NCBI GenBank assembly: GCA_001717545.1
Contig: CP017039.1
Span: forward strand, 2,480,001 to 2,544,000
Reading direction: 5' to 3'
DNA length: 64,000 bases
From: Anaerolineaceae bacterium oral taxon 439
GTDB taxonomy: Bacteria; Chloroflexota; Anaerolineae; Anaerolineales; Anaerolineaceae
The translations under genes and the position numbers were made by a program. Each line of letters opens with the position of its first letter. The stretch's first letter is position 1. The notes under the pieces are model-generated. The model saw only the letters and a program-made list of their open reading frames with translations, searched no databases and had not been told where the DNA came from. Shown here in pieces: positions 7,111-15,109 of the stretch.

Positions 7111-9336
7111 TTATGCCTTGATCACGGCCCGCCTGAGCGCCCGTTTTTTCCAGCCGGCCCGAAGCCCATACGCCGCGCACCCGATCAGGGTCAGCAGCGT
7201 AATCCAGTCGCCCAGCCGCTGTACCAGCGTCGTTTGGTAAAACGCCGTAATCCGTCCTTCTTTTTCGTTCTGGAGATCAACCGCGACAAAACCATGGTCG
7301 CCGAGATAGGGCCGGATCTCGACCGGATCTTTCCCCGGAGCCTCATACTCGACAACATAACCCGTGTAATACAACAGCGGAATTTCAAATCGCAGTCCGT
7401 CCGGAGGCAGCGTTTCAGTTTTGAATTCAAAGCTGAACCTGAGCGGCTTTCGATCGTGAGTCAGAACCTGCAGCGTCGGATCGTTGGACAGGACCGTGTC
7501 CTTATTTTTATCAATGAATTTATAATCCGATCCAACCGGCATGTATTCGCCGCCGCTCACGCGTAAGGATTCCAGATGCAGCGGATTATCCATGACCAAA
7601 CGTAGCTGTATCGCGCTATGGTAAAGAGGAACAACCGAAAGCGCGCTGATCGCAACCAGCAGATAAAGCGCCGGCTTCCTGAACTTCTGCGGAATCAGAA
7701 TTTCGCTGATCAGCCCTGCCGAAAGCGACAACAGGGGAACGGCAATGATCAAAACACGCCAGGCAAATTGAAGCCGGTTCGCGATCCATGAAAACAGGTA
7801 CCACGGGAACCACTCTGTCGAAACGAATACCGCGACTAAACCGCTGATCAGGAAAAAAATTGCGAGCTGCTGATTGCGATTTTTGCTGTTTTTCTTCAGC
7901 GATAGAAATACCAGCGGCAATAACAGCAACGGCAGGCCCATGTTCGGATCATTAAACCGAAGCCAGTCAGGAGCCGCCGCAAAAGGATGCGAACCGGGGA
8001 TAACCGACATTCCAGCCCGCCCACGAATCGATATCGTCGAAACTAAGATATTCGCAGTTGTTTTCGTCGTAAGCAGCTGCTCAGCCATCGCAAAATAAAA
8101 CGACGCGCAGAATCCGATCACGATCAGTCCCGCTTTGATCAGCGCCGCCAGAATTTTTTTATTCTGAAGAATGTCCTTAATCCGGAACAGGAGGAAAATA
8201 GCAACGGCGATAAAAGCGAGAACAAGGCTCAACAGGTGGGACCAGGCTAATCCGATCACGCCAATCGCCAGAATATACCATTTATCTTCATGGTCATTGA
8301 AGATCTCGTACAACCCCAGAATAACGATCGGCGTAAACAGGAAGGACTGCGCTTCGCCCATGCCGCAGCGATAAAGAATTTCGATCAGCCGATGCGATGC
8401 AAACGCGTAAAAGACCGCGCCAATCAGGCCGCTGTACCTGGATTTCGAGATTCTGGAAACCGCCAGATAAAAACAGCCGATTGAAAGGAAATTCAGCAGG
8501 ATGACAAAAATCTTATACGCCGTAATGGGATAAAAGCCCAGGAGACGCAAAACGGCGGGGAAATACATTGTCAGGTTCGGGTAAAACAAACCGTCGCCGT
8601 ACCCGTAGCCTTCTAAGAAAAACGGATTCATCCGAACAGGGAACATGCCATTTTCCAGCCCAACCTTGATCCCTTCGACCCGCAGCAGGTGAAACATGTA
8701 ATCGTCCGTTCGCAAATAGATTTTATTGTAAAAATATGGATAGGTCGTAATCACGGATATCGCCACAAGGAAGATCAATATTCTTTCGTTCGCGGGAGAG
8801 GATAACCTTCCGAATCGATCGAACCAGGAGGCGGAATAGAAAATACGCCAGCCCAGCAGCATAAACAGAATCGCTAAGAACAAAGATACAACAAAATGCC
8901 GCAGGATTGAATCGCGCGAAATGATAAAATCCGACTCAATATATACTTTTTTAAATAGAAAAGTTCCGCCAGCGGGATCGTACGAAACGCCGATTCGAAC
9001 CTGCTTTGAAGTATCCAGGATTTCTAATTGAACGACTTCCTCCTTAACCCTCGGAAGAAACTCGTCCATCAGAATAATTTCATCATTGCTGTCAATCACA
9101 AAATAACCGTTTCCAATCGATTCAGTCACGACGTCAAAGTAAAACGTGTAAAGCCCTTTCTTTAATATCACCTGCGGCGTCAGGATATAATCGCCTTTTG
9201 AGTCTACCGCAGGAGAAAATTCTCTGTTAAATGTATAAATGTCGTAGAAATAAAAAATATCTTCATTGATGCTGTAAATAAACACTAAAGATACCAATAT
9301 ATAGAAGAATATTTTTACACGACGATTGGAAAACAT
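7111..9336 (-). CDS. Large polytopic membrane protein (PTPS-related / GT-C-like)
   Basis: A membrane protein of 741 residues. One N-terminal membrane segment (residues ~8-27) is followed by an extracytoplasmic domain of ~110 residues, about ten more membrane segments, then a C-terminal extracytoplasmic domain and a last segment. The loop TDDYMFHLLRVEG with later FYPNLTMYFPA resembles the membrane domain called 6-pyruvoyl-tetrahydropterin-synthase-related (PF10131), which is GT-C-glycosyltransferase-like. Its reaction is unknown. ATG 9336 is preferred: AGGAAGG lies ten bases upstream, and a TATAAT lies further upstream inside the longer open frame, which argues against starts before 9345. The gene is more AT-rich than its neighbours, a possible sign of transfer. 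Confidence 0.75.
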   Translation of the reverse strand: MFSNRRVKIFFYILVSLVFIYSINEDIFYFYDIYTFNREFSPAVDSKGDYILTPQVILKKGLYTFYFDVVTESIGNGYFVIDSNDEIILMDEFLPRVKEEVVQLEILDTSKQVRIGVSYDPAGGTFLFKKVYIESDFIISRDSILRHFVVSLFLAILFMLLGWRIFYSASWFDRFGRLSSPANERILIFLVAISVITTYPYFYNKIYLRTDDYMFHLLRVEGIKVGLENGMFPVRMNPFFLEGYGYGDGLFYPNLTMYFPAVLRLLGFYPITAYKIFVILLNFLSIGCFYLAVSRISKSRYSGLIGAVFYAFASHRLIEILYRCGMGEAQSFLFTPIVILGLYEIFNDHEDKWYILAIGVIGLAWSHLLSLVLAFIAVAIFLLFRIKDILQNKKILAALIKAGLIVIGFCASFYFAMAEQLLTTKTTANILVSTISIRGRAGMSVIPGSHPFAAAPDWLRFNDPNMGLPLLLLPLVFLSLKKNSKNRNQQLAIFFLISGLVAVFVSTEWFPWYLFSWIANRLQFAWRVLIIAVPLLSLSAGLISEILIPQKFRKPALYLLVAISALSVVPLYHSAIQLRLVMDNPLHLESLRVSGGEYMPVGSDYKFIDKNKDTVLSNDPTLQVLTHDRKPLRFSFEFKTETLPPDGLRFEIPLLYYTGYVVEYEAPGKDPVEIRPYLGDHGFVAVDLQNEKEGRITAFYQTTLVQRLGDWITLLTLIGCAAYGLRAGWKKRALRRAVIKA

Positions 9337-9372
9337 TCGCAGCATACCTTCCTGATAGGAATATAATAGCTT

Positions 9373-9378
9373 ATTATA
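9373..9378 (-). promoter_or_regulatory. -10 element for the membrane-protein gene
   Basis: TATAAT on the minus strand, preceded by TG one base upstream (TGTATAAT). It is 37 bases from ATG 9336. The -35 region is weak. Confidence 0.5.
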
Positions 9379-9425
9379 CAGTCTGATAAGCAAAAATCGA
9401 CTTTTTGGTTATAAAAAAGGGATTC

Positions 9426-9498
9426 CGACGAGGCTGCCCCTCAAATCAGATTTTGGATCAATTCTGGGAAGGCAGTTCATAAAAAGACAGCCTCATCG
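9426..9498 (-). terminator. Imperfect inverted repeat followed by a T-run
   Basis: Arms 9426-9438 and 9486-9498 pair over 13 positions with two mismatches (GAGGCTG core). Read on the minus strand, the stem is soon followed by CCCTTTTTT. It lies downstream of the importer gene ending at 9566 and could end that transcript. The GAGGCTGTC-type ends with a ~70-base span also resemble the ends of a degraded insertion sequence; I cannot decide between the two. Confidence 0.5.
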
Positions 9499-9565
9499 TT
9501 TCGTTCTATACTTCAACCAAACCCATTATGAAAAAAATCGAATCAGCCCATCCCGCTTCCGCTTA

Positions 9566-10432
9566 TTATCCCTTAATTCCTGAGTTCGCGATCCCCTCGA
9601 CGAACTGTCGCTGAAGGATAAAGAACGCGACAATCATCGGCGTCACCGCCATCAGGCTTCCCGCCATGACCTGCGGAAAGTGGGTCGTATGCTCCCCGAT
9701 GAGCAGCGCCAATCCCGCCGACAGCGTATACTTTTCCATTGAGCTGTTCACGATCAGCGGCCAGAGCAAGTCCTTCCAAACGGTCAGGCCCGACAGGATC
9801 GCGACCGAAACCAGCGCCGGACGGATCAGCGGCAATAGAATCCGGAAATAAATCCCGAAGAAGCTGCATCCGTCGATTTTCGCCGCGTCATCCAGATCGC
9901 GCGGAAGTCCGAGGAAAAACTGCCGCAGGAGGAACGTCGAAAAAACGCTGAAGATTCGCGGAAGGATCAACGCTGCGATCGTGTTCGTCAGCCCCGCTTT
10001 AACCATCAGGTCATACTGGGGAATGATAAAAATCTGCCCGGGGACCATCATCAAGCTCAGACAGAACACGAAAATCCCGTTCTTGAACGGAAAATCGAGG
10101 CGCGCGAACGCGTACGCCGCCATCGACGAAATCGCCAGCTCGCCAAGAATAACAAAAATCATGACTGTAAAGGTATTCAGGTAAAAGCGGCCGAACGGGA
10201 ACTTCGACAGGATTACCTGAAAATTAGCGAAATCCCATCGCGCCGGCAGGAACGAAATCGGGATCCGAATACTTTCCTCATAATTTTTAAACGCCGTCAG
10301 GATCATCCAGATAAACGGCGTAACCGAAATCAGGACGGCGAACGATAAGACCGCATGAACCGCGATATCGGACCTTCGCCTCCCTGCCGTTCCCGCCGGC
10401 TGGTCCACAGCCGGATTCGTCGTCGTTTTCAT
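9566..10432 (-). CDS. Sugar ABC transporter permease (MalG/UgpE-like)
   Basis: A permease of 288 residues with six membrane segments starting near residue 25. The EAA loop is LDDAAKIDGCSFFGIYFRILLP and the C-terminus ends in SGIKG, typical of the second permease of sugar importers. It pairs with the permease encoded 19 bases upstream; GGGAGGAGG before the start is a strong ribosome site. It belongs to the LacI-controlled importer, which has no ATPase gene. Confidence 0.93.
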   Translation of the reverse strand: MKTTTNPAVDQPAGTAGRRRSDIAVHAVLSFAVLISVTPFIWMILTAFKNYEESIRIPISFLPARWDFANFQVILSKFPFGRFYLNTFTVMIFVILGELAISSMAAYAFARLDFPFKNGIFVFCLSLMMVPGQIFIIPQYDLMVKAGLTNTIAALILPRIFSVFSTFLLRQFFLGLPRDLDDAAKIDGCSFFGIYFRILLPLIRPALVSVAILSGLTVWKDLLWPLIVNSSMEKYTLSAGLALLIGEHTTHFPQVMAGSLMAVTPMIVAFFILQRQFVEGIANSGIKG

Positions 10433-10451
10433 TGCCAGCGACCTCCTCCCG

Positions 10452-11357
10452 CTACACTTCCTGATAAACCCATTTTTTCTGCAAGGCCAGCTGCAGCCCG
10501 GTAACGATCAGGATAATCAGGAAAAGAACGACTGTAATCGCCGAACCGTAGCCGTGATTCCCACGGATAAACGCCTCGTCGTAAAAATATGATACGAGCG
10601 AGCGCGCTGCCGAAAGACCGGCACTGTTCGGAGAGATCATCAAATAGATAAAATCGAAAATCTGGAACACGCCGATCATCTCCATCAAAGCCGCAAAGAA
10701 AATCGTCGGCGATAAAAGCGGAATCGTGATCCGGAAAAAGCGCGTCGTTTCGTCCGCGCCGTCGATCTCCGCCGCCTCGTAAAGCGATTTCGGAATCGCC
10801 TGAAGCCCTGCTAAGAAAACGATCATGCGCAAACTGACGTCCGCCCAGATCAGGACCGCCGAAATCGCGCAAAGAACGAAATTCTTATCCGACAGCCAGG
10901 CGATCCGCTCGCCGCCGAACGCCCCGATCCCGGCGTTCAGGATCCCGAATTCATAATTGAAAATCCATTTCCAGATCAGCCCGATCGCGGCGGGCATCGT
11001 CACCGCGGGAAGAAAAATCAGAGTCCGGTAAACGCCCGTCCCGCGAACGTTCCGATTCAGCAGCACCGCTAAAATCAGCGAAATAATAATCACGAGCGGA
11101 ACGCAGATCAGGACGTACTTAAAGGTATTCGAAAGCGCGCTCCAGAATTTTTCCGAACCGAATAGCTTTTCGAAATTCCGGAATCCGGTAAAGCGAATCG
11201 CCCCGAACGTTTTCTTATTCGTCATCGAATAATAGATATTAACGAAAAAAGAATACACGAAAAATACGCCCAGCCCGATCAGGAGCGGACTGATCATCAG
11301 GTACCCCGTCAGGATTTCCTTCCGCTTCATCTCGGATCGCTTCCGCATAAAAAACAT
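10452..11357 (-). CDS. Sugar ABC transporter permease (MalF/UgpA-like)
   Basis: A permease of 301 residues. The EAA loop is LYEAAEIDGADETTRFFRITIP and six membrane segments are visible. ATG 11357 is chosen because AAAGGAG lies seven bases upstream; the longer frame to 11474 would cross the intergenic hairpin and has no family-like residues. It docks with the downstream MalG-like partner. It is separated from its binding-protein gene by about 120 bases holding a stem-loop. Confidence 0.92.
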   Translation of the reverse strand: MFFMRKRSEMKRKEILTGYLMISPLLIGLGVFFVYSFFVNIYYSMTNKKTFGAIRFTGFRNFEKLFGSEKFWSALSNTFKYVLICVPLVIIISLILAVLLNRNVRGTGVYRTLIFLPAVTMPAAIGLIWKWIFNYEFGILNAGIGAFGGERIAWLSDKNFVLCAISAVLIWADVSLRMIVFLAGLQAIPKSLYEAAEIDGADETTRFFRITIPLLSPTIFFAALMEMIGVFQIFDFIYLMISPNSAGLSAARSLVSYFYDEAFIRGNHGYGSAITVVLFLIILIVTGLQLALQKKWVYQEV

Positions 11358-11427
11358 CTCAGGACTCCTTTCAAGCTCGGTTCTCCCGATCCTATCCTCT
11401 TCCGCCCGAAAACGGAAAGCGGCGAAA

Positions 11428-11465
11428 AAGACAAGGGGAAGACGCCCGACGAACGCCTTCCCCTT
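11428..11465 (-). terminator. Attenuating stem-loop between binding-protein and permease genes
   Basis: Arms AAGGGGAAG (11433-11441) and its complement (11457-11465) form a nine-base GC-rich stem. On the minus strand it is followed by GTCTTTTTC, which fits an intrinsic terminator or partial attenuator. Its position right after the binding-protein gene would give much more binding protein than permease, as is usual in these operons. Confidence 0.7.
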
Positions 11466-11478
11466 CACGCTCAAACGG

Positions 11479-12756
11479 TTACATGTCGGCGCGATATTCG
11501 GCGACAGCCTCGATAATCGCTTCCGCCATCTCCGCGACGCCTTCCCCGGGGGTCATCTCCTTCGAGAAAATCTTCGCCGCGTAATCGCCCATGATCGAAA
11601 TCGTCGTCGCCAACGGACGATGGCTGGGGAACCGGACCGAGGAGACGCCCTGCTCAATAAAGACCGAGCCGTCGATATGCTTGAACGCGGGAAGGTACGC
11701 TTCCTGAGCCGCGAGATACGCCGGAATTTCGATCCGGGCTTCCGCCTGAATCCGGTTCGATTCCGCCCCGCTCAGGAACTCGATCAGCTTCCATGCCGCG
11801 TCCTTATTTTCGGAAAACGCGCTCATCGAGTACCCCAGCCCGCCGATTGCGCAGGTGTCGATCGTCCGCAGCGGCATCTTGATCAACCCGATTTCGCTCG
11901 CGAACGAAGCCTCGTCCAAAACCGACGATTTCCAGGAACCGACGTAAACCATCCCGGCTTTTTCCGAAAGGAAGAGATCGGTCGCTTTGGTATCGGAAAG
12001 GACCTTGAAATCAGGCATAATTTTCTCATCGATCAGCGAAACGATATCCGCGAACGCGGCGACCGCTTCCGGCGCGTCAAGATCGGTTCCTTTTTCGCTC
12101 TCGTCGAAAATCCTGAGGCCATCCTGTGAAAGAAGCTGAATATACGACGGCTGCGCCGAATCGATCTCCATGACCAACGCGTACTCATCCCCGCCGTTCG
12201 CGGCGATCGCGTCGCGGAGCTCGGCTCCCTTCGCGACGAATTCCGCCCAGCTCCAACCCTCAGCGGGAACGTCGACGCTATATTTTTCAAAAATATTCCG
12301 ATTGAAAGCGACGACAACCGTATCCATTCCCTTCGGCATCGCGTACTGAACGCCCTCGTCGGCATAGGCGTTCATCGTCGTATCCAGCCAGGCCGCGCGA
12401 TTCAATCCCGCCGCGTCGATATATGGATCCAACGGCTCAAGGATGCCCGCGTCCGTGTACTTCGTCATAAACGTATTCATCCAGAAAACGTCCGGCGCTT
12501 CTCCCGCGCCCGCCGCCGCGTCCAGCTTCGTCCAATATTGGCTCCAGGGGGTCAGCTGAATTTCGACATCGATCTCCGGATTGGCTTCCATGAATTCCGC
12601 GACGATCTCGTCAAAAACAGGACGCTGAACCTCGTCCCAGATCATAAACGAAATCCTGACCGGGTCCGCCGCGTTTACCGCGCCCGCGCCAAACGCCAGC
12701 GAAGCGATCGCCGCTAATAAGACCAGCCCATAAACCATTTTCATGCAATTTTTCAT
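11479..12756 (-). CDS. Extracellular sugar-binding protein (SBP family 1)
   Basis: A protein of 425 residues with a signal peptide (MKNCMKMVYGLVLLAA..., cleavage near VNAAD) and typical family-1 features: ISFMIWDE, VAEFMEANPEIDVEIQ, APDVFWMN. It captures a sugar for the two permeases encoded downstream. The ribosome site GGAG is ten bases before ATG 12756. The gene follows lacI with a 77-base gap and is probably co-transcribed with it or has its own promoter there; a perfect dyad (12798-12809) sits in that gap. The substrate is unknown. The divergent catabolic genes suggest a glycoside or a sugar derivative. Confidence 0.92.
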   Translation of the reverse strand: MKNCMKMVYGLVLLAAIASLAFGAGAVNAADPVRISFMIWDEVQRPVFDEIVAEFMEANPEIDVEIQLTPWSQYWTKLDAAAGAGEAPDVFWMNTFMTKYTDAGILEPLDPYIDAAGLNRAAWLDTTMNAYADEGVQYAMPKGMDTVVVAFNRNIFEKYSVDVPAEGWSWAEFVAKGAELRDAIAANGGDEYALVMEIDSAQPSYIQLLSQDGLRIFDESEKGTDLDAPEAVAAFADIVSLIDEKIMPDFKVLSDTKATDLFLSEKAGMVYVGSWKSSVLDEASFASEIGLIKMPLRTIDTCAIGGLGYSMSAFSENKDAAWKLIEFLSGAESNRIQAEARIEIPAYLAAQEAYLPAFKHIDGSVFIEQGVSSVRFPSHRPLATTISIMGDYAAKIFSKEMTPGEGVAEMAEAIIEAVAEYRADM

Positions 12757-12797
12757 ATTCTATTATCTCCTTTTTATTTTCCGTCGGCCCGCTCCCG

Positions 12798-12809
12798 CGA
12801 CGGCCGTCG
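12798..12809. promoter_or_regulatory. Perfect dyad in the lacI to binding-protein gap
   Basis: CGACGGCCGTCG is a 12-base perfect palindrome. It could be an mRNA hairpin or a protein site. It does not match the AGGAAAAC-type LacI operator found upstream of lacI. Confidence 0.35.
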
Positions 12810-12833
12810 TTTCTATCCCCGGCGCCTCGCCGC

Positions 12834-13832
12834 TTACGCCGCCCGGACGCAGCTTTCTCGGATCGTGAGCGAATGCGGCAGGTAAACCTTGCGTTCCATT
12901 CCCTCTTCCCCCTGAATCCGCCGAAGGAGAAGCTCCGCGGCGGCGCTTCCGATCCGCTGAATGGGTTGGCGGACCGTTGTCAGGCGCGGCGTTACGAAAT
13001 CGGAATACGGAATATCGTCAAAGCTCACGATCGATAAATCATCAGGAACCCGAATCCCGAGATCGCGAAACTTTCGGATCGCTCCGATCGCTGCCTCGTC
13101 AGACATGAAGAAAACCGCCGTAGGCGCCGAAGCGCTTCGCCCGATCGTCTCCGCCGCTTCAATCCCCCCCGCCAACGTGCAGCTCGCCGTGATTTCAAGA
13201 ACAGGACCGAGCCCCGCTTCGGATAGCGCCCGACGAAAACCGCGCTTTCGAAGCGTTCCGGCCGAATACGATGCGCTGAAAACCCCCGCGATCCGACGAT
13301 GACCGTTCTCGATAATGACACGGGCCGCGTCGTAAGCCGCCCGCTCGTCGTCGATTGAAACCGAATAATCCGCGTCGGACTCCGTCTGAACGCTCGCCAG
13401 GACAATCGGCGCGTGGAAGGACTGCCGGATCGGCATGAACTCCGCCTCAGTATTTTCATGAAGCAGGATCACGCCGTCCGTCACCCGCTCGCGCATCATC
13501 CGGAACGTTCTGAACTCCTGATCCGGGTCGCCCGAAAAATTCGAAACGATGACGGCGTATCCAGCCAACTCCAAAGCCTTCTCAATCTCGGAAATCAGCG
13601 CCGCATGAAACGAACCGGAAACGTTCGGCGTAACGATACCGATCAGCTTCGTTCGATGATGAACGAGACTGCGCGCGTTGAGGTTCGGCGAATACTGATA
13701 GCGATCGACCGTTTCGAGGACGCGCGCCGCCAGCTCAGGACTGACCTTTTTTGTTCCGTTCATGACGCGCGACACGGTCGCCGGGGAAACGCCTGCTTTT
13801 AATGCAATAAATCGAATATCAATCGCTGCCAT
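12834..13832 (-). CDS. LacI-family transcriptional regulator
   Basis: A protein of 332 residues. The N-terminal helix-turn-helix reads IALKAGVSPATVSRVMNG, followed by the hinge region PNLNARSL. The sugar-binding core (LIGIVTPNVSGSF... to the C-terminus) has the usual length. ATG 13832 is preferred over the in-frame GTG two codons upstream; GGAAG lies just before it. It should bind the repeated AGGAAAACCTTTTC dyads in the divergent promoter region, repress both arms and its own gene, and release on binding the substrate or a derivative. The autoregulatory site overlaps its own promoter. Confidence 0.93.
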   Translation of the reverse strand: MAAIDIRFIALKAGVSPATVSRVMNGTKKVSPELAARVLETVDRYQYSPNLNARSLVHHRTKLIGIVTPNVSGSFHAALISEIEKALELAGYAVIVSNFSGDPDQEFRTFRMMRERVTDGVILLHENTEAEFMPIRQSFHAPIVLASVQTESDADYSVSIDDERAAYDAARVIIENGHRRIAGVFSASYSAGTLRKRGFRRALSEAGLGPVLEITASCTLAGGIEAAETIGRSASAPTAVFFMSDEAAIGAIRKFRDLGIRVPDDLSIVSFDDIPYSDFVTPRLTTVRQPIQRIGSAAAELLLRRIQGEEGMERKVYLPHSLTIRESCVRAA

Positions 13833-13873
13833 TTTCACTTCCGAACCAGATCATTTCGTATATTGTGGTGTGA

Positions 13874-13901
13874 ATTATAGAGGAAAACCTTTTCCTGTCA
13901 A
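13874..13901 (-). promoter_or_regulatory. lacI promoter with LacI-type operator in the spacer
   Basis: On the minus strand TTGACA (13896-13901) and TATAAT (13874-13879) are both perfect consensus with a 16-base spacer. The dyad AGGAAAACCTTTTCCT (13881-13896, 7-base arms) fills the spacer. Strong evidence for autorepression. Confidence 0.85.
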
Positions 13902-13918
13902 GACGGATTCCAGACAAA

Positions 13919-13962
13919 TCGAAAATCGATGACTTTAATCCCGTTTTCGTCATGATTTTCGA
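13919..13962. promoter_or_regulatory. Spaced inverted repeat between the two divergent promoters
   Basis: TCGAAAATCGATGAC (13919-13933) faces GTCATGATTTTCGA (13949-13962); the arms are complementary except for one extra G. It lies midway between the lacI promoter and the catabolic promoter, outside both transcripts. This suggests a second protein-binding site, for example for an activator. Confidence 0.4.
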
Positions 13963-13980
13963 AAAAAACTGCGGTTCCCC

Positions 13981-14009
13981 TTGACAGGAAAACCTTTTCA
14001 CATATTAAT
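13981..14009 (+). promoter_or_regulatory. Promoter of the catabolic operon with LacI-type operator
   Basis: TTGACA at 13981-13986, then TATTAA (13984+19, at 14003-14008) after 16 bases. The spacer holds AGGAAAACCTTTTCA (13986-14000), a close copy of the dyad in the lacI promoter. The amidohydrolase start codon is about 32 bases downstream. Confidence 0.8.
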
Positions 14010-14040
14010 TGGCGGTATCGTATCGAAAGGATGAAAAATC

Positions 14041-15108
14041 ATGTTTTTCCGTTACCCGATCGCAGATTTACATATTCACGCATTTTCGCCAGCCCAGGCG
14101 CAGGACGTTCTGGACATGGCGGACGAATTGCCCTACGCCGCTTTTAATATCCTGAGCGCAGCGTCTCTCGGCGCGCGCTTCGCGGCGAATAATCTCCTGT
14201 CGGCCTGGATCAAGCTGAAATCCGCCGGACGCGGGACCGCTTTCGCCGGTTTTTATTATCCGGAAACGGGTCTCCCGAGCGCCGCCGACTTCCTCGCCCA
14301 GGCGCGCCGATTCTACGCGCTCGGCTTCGACGGGATCAAAATGATGGATGGGAAGCCGGGAATCCGCCGGAAAAATAACGCCCCGCTCGACGACCCCGCT
14401 TATGACCCGATGTTCAGTTATCTTGAAGACGTCGGATTGCCGGTCGTGTATCATGTCAACGATCCGACGGAGTTCTGGGATTGGGATCGAATGCCCGAAT
14501 GGGCGAAAGCGATGGGCGACCGGGTCTTCTATGGAAACGGGCTGTATCCGACGAAGGAGGAAATCGAAGGCGAAGCGCTCCGGATCGCAGAGAAACATCC
14601 GGCGCTCAAGCTCATCTTCGCTCATTTTTTCTTCACCGCCGACGATCTTGAAAAAACGGTCCGGATATTCGAAACCTACCCGAATATCCGGTACGATATT
14701 ACGCCTGGATGGGAAATGTTCGAGGGGTTCGCCGGCCGCCGGGACGACTGGATCGCTTTTTTCGACAAGTACAAATCGCGTATTTTCTTCGGGACCGATA
14801 CGACCTCGGACCACTGGCGCGTAACGATTGAAAACCTGCGCCGCGTTCTTGAAACCGGCGACCGGTTCGTCTCTTTCGAAGAGAGCTGCCATGGGCTGAA
14901 CCTGAGCGAGGAAACGCTGCGAAGGCTGTACCTCGGAAATTTCCGCGACCTCCTTCCCGGTCCGCCGCGAAAGATGAACGTCGACGACTTATCAGAAGAG
15001 ATGAATCGGCTGAAGAAAGGCGGGCTCCGTCCGGAGGTCCGCGCCGAACTGGACGAATACGGCGCAATGCTGGCCGCGCTCCGCGAACCCGAAAGGAGAG
15101 AAGCTTAA
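14041..15108 (+). CDS. Amidohydrolase-superfamily metal-dependent hydrolase
   Basis: A TIM-barrel hydrolase of 355 residues. Likely metal ligands are visible in superfamily order: His11 and His13 in DLHIHAF, Lys100 in GIKMMDGK, His138 in VVYHVND, His195 in LIFAHFF and Asp253 in FFGTDT. This fits the amidohydrolase-2 group (PF04909), which hydrolyses or decarboxylates small ring or amide substrates, including lactones. It is the first gene of an operon with a GH4 glycosidase (one base apart) and a PfkB kinase, under the LacI-type operator. A role in opening a lactone or cleaving a modified sugar is plausible but inferred. No signal peptide; cytoplasmic. Confidence 0.85.
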   Translation: MFFRYPIADLHIHAFSPAQAQDVLDMADELPYAAFNILSAASLGARFAANNLLSAWIKLKSAGRGTAFAGFYYPETGLPSAADFLAQARRFYALGFDGIKMMDGKPGIRRKNNAPLDDPAYDPMFSYLEDVGLPVVYHVNDPTEFWDWDRMPEWAKAMGDRVFYGNGLYPTKEEIEGEALRIAEKHPALKLIFAHFFFTADDLEKTVRIFETYPNIRYDITPGWEMFEGFAGRRDDWIAFFDKYKSRIFFGTDTTSDHWRVTIENLRRVLETGDRFVSFEESCHGLNLSEETLRRLYLGNFRDLLPGPPRKMNVDDLSEEMNRLKKGGLRPEVRAELDEYGAMLAALREPERREA

Positions 15109-15109
15109 G

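Noticed and set aside
9426-9498. A miniature inverted-repeat transposon
   Set aside because: The arms have mismatches, no target duplication is visible and only one copy is in the window; terminator is the simpler reading.
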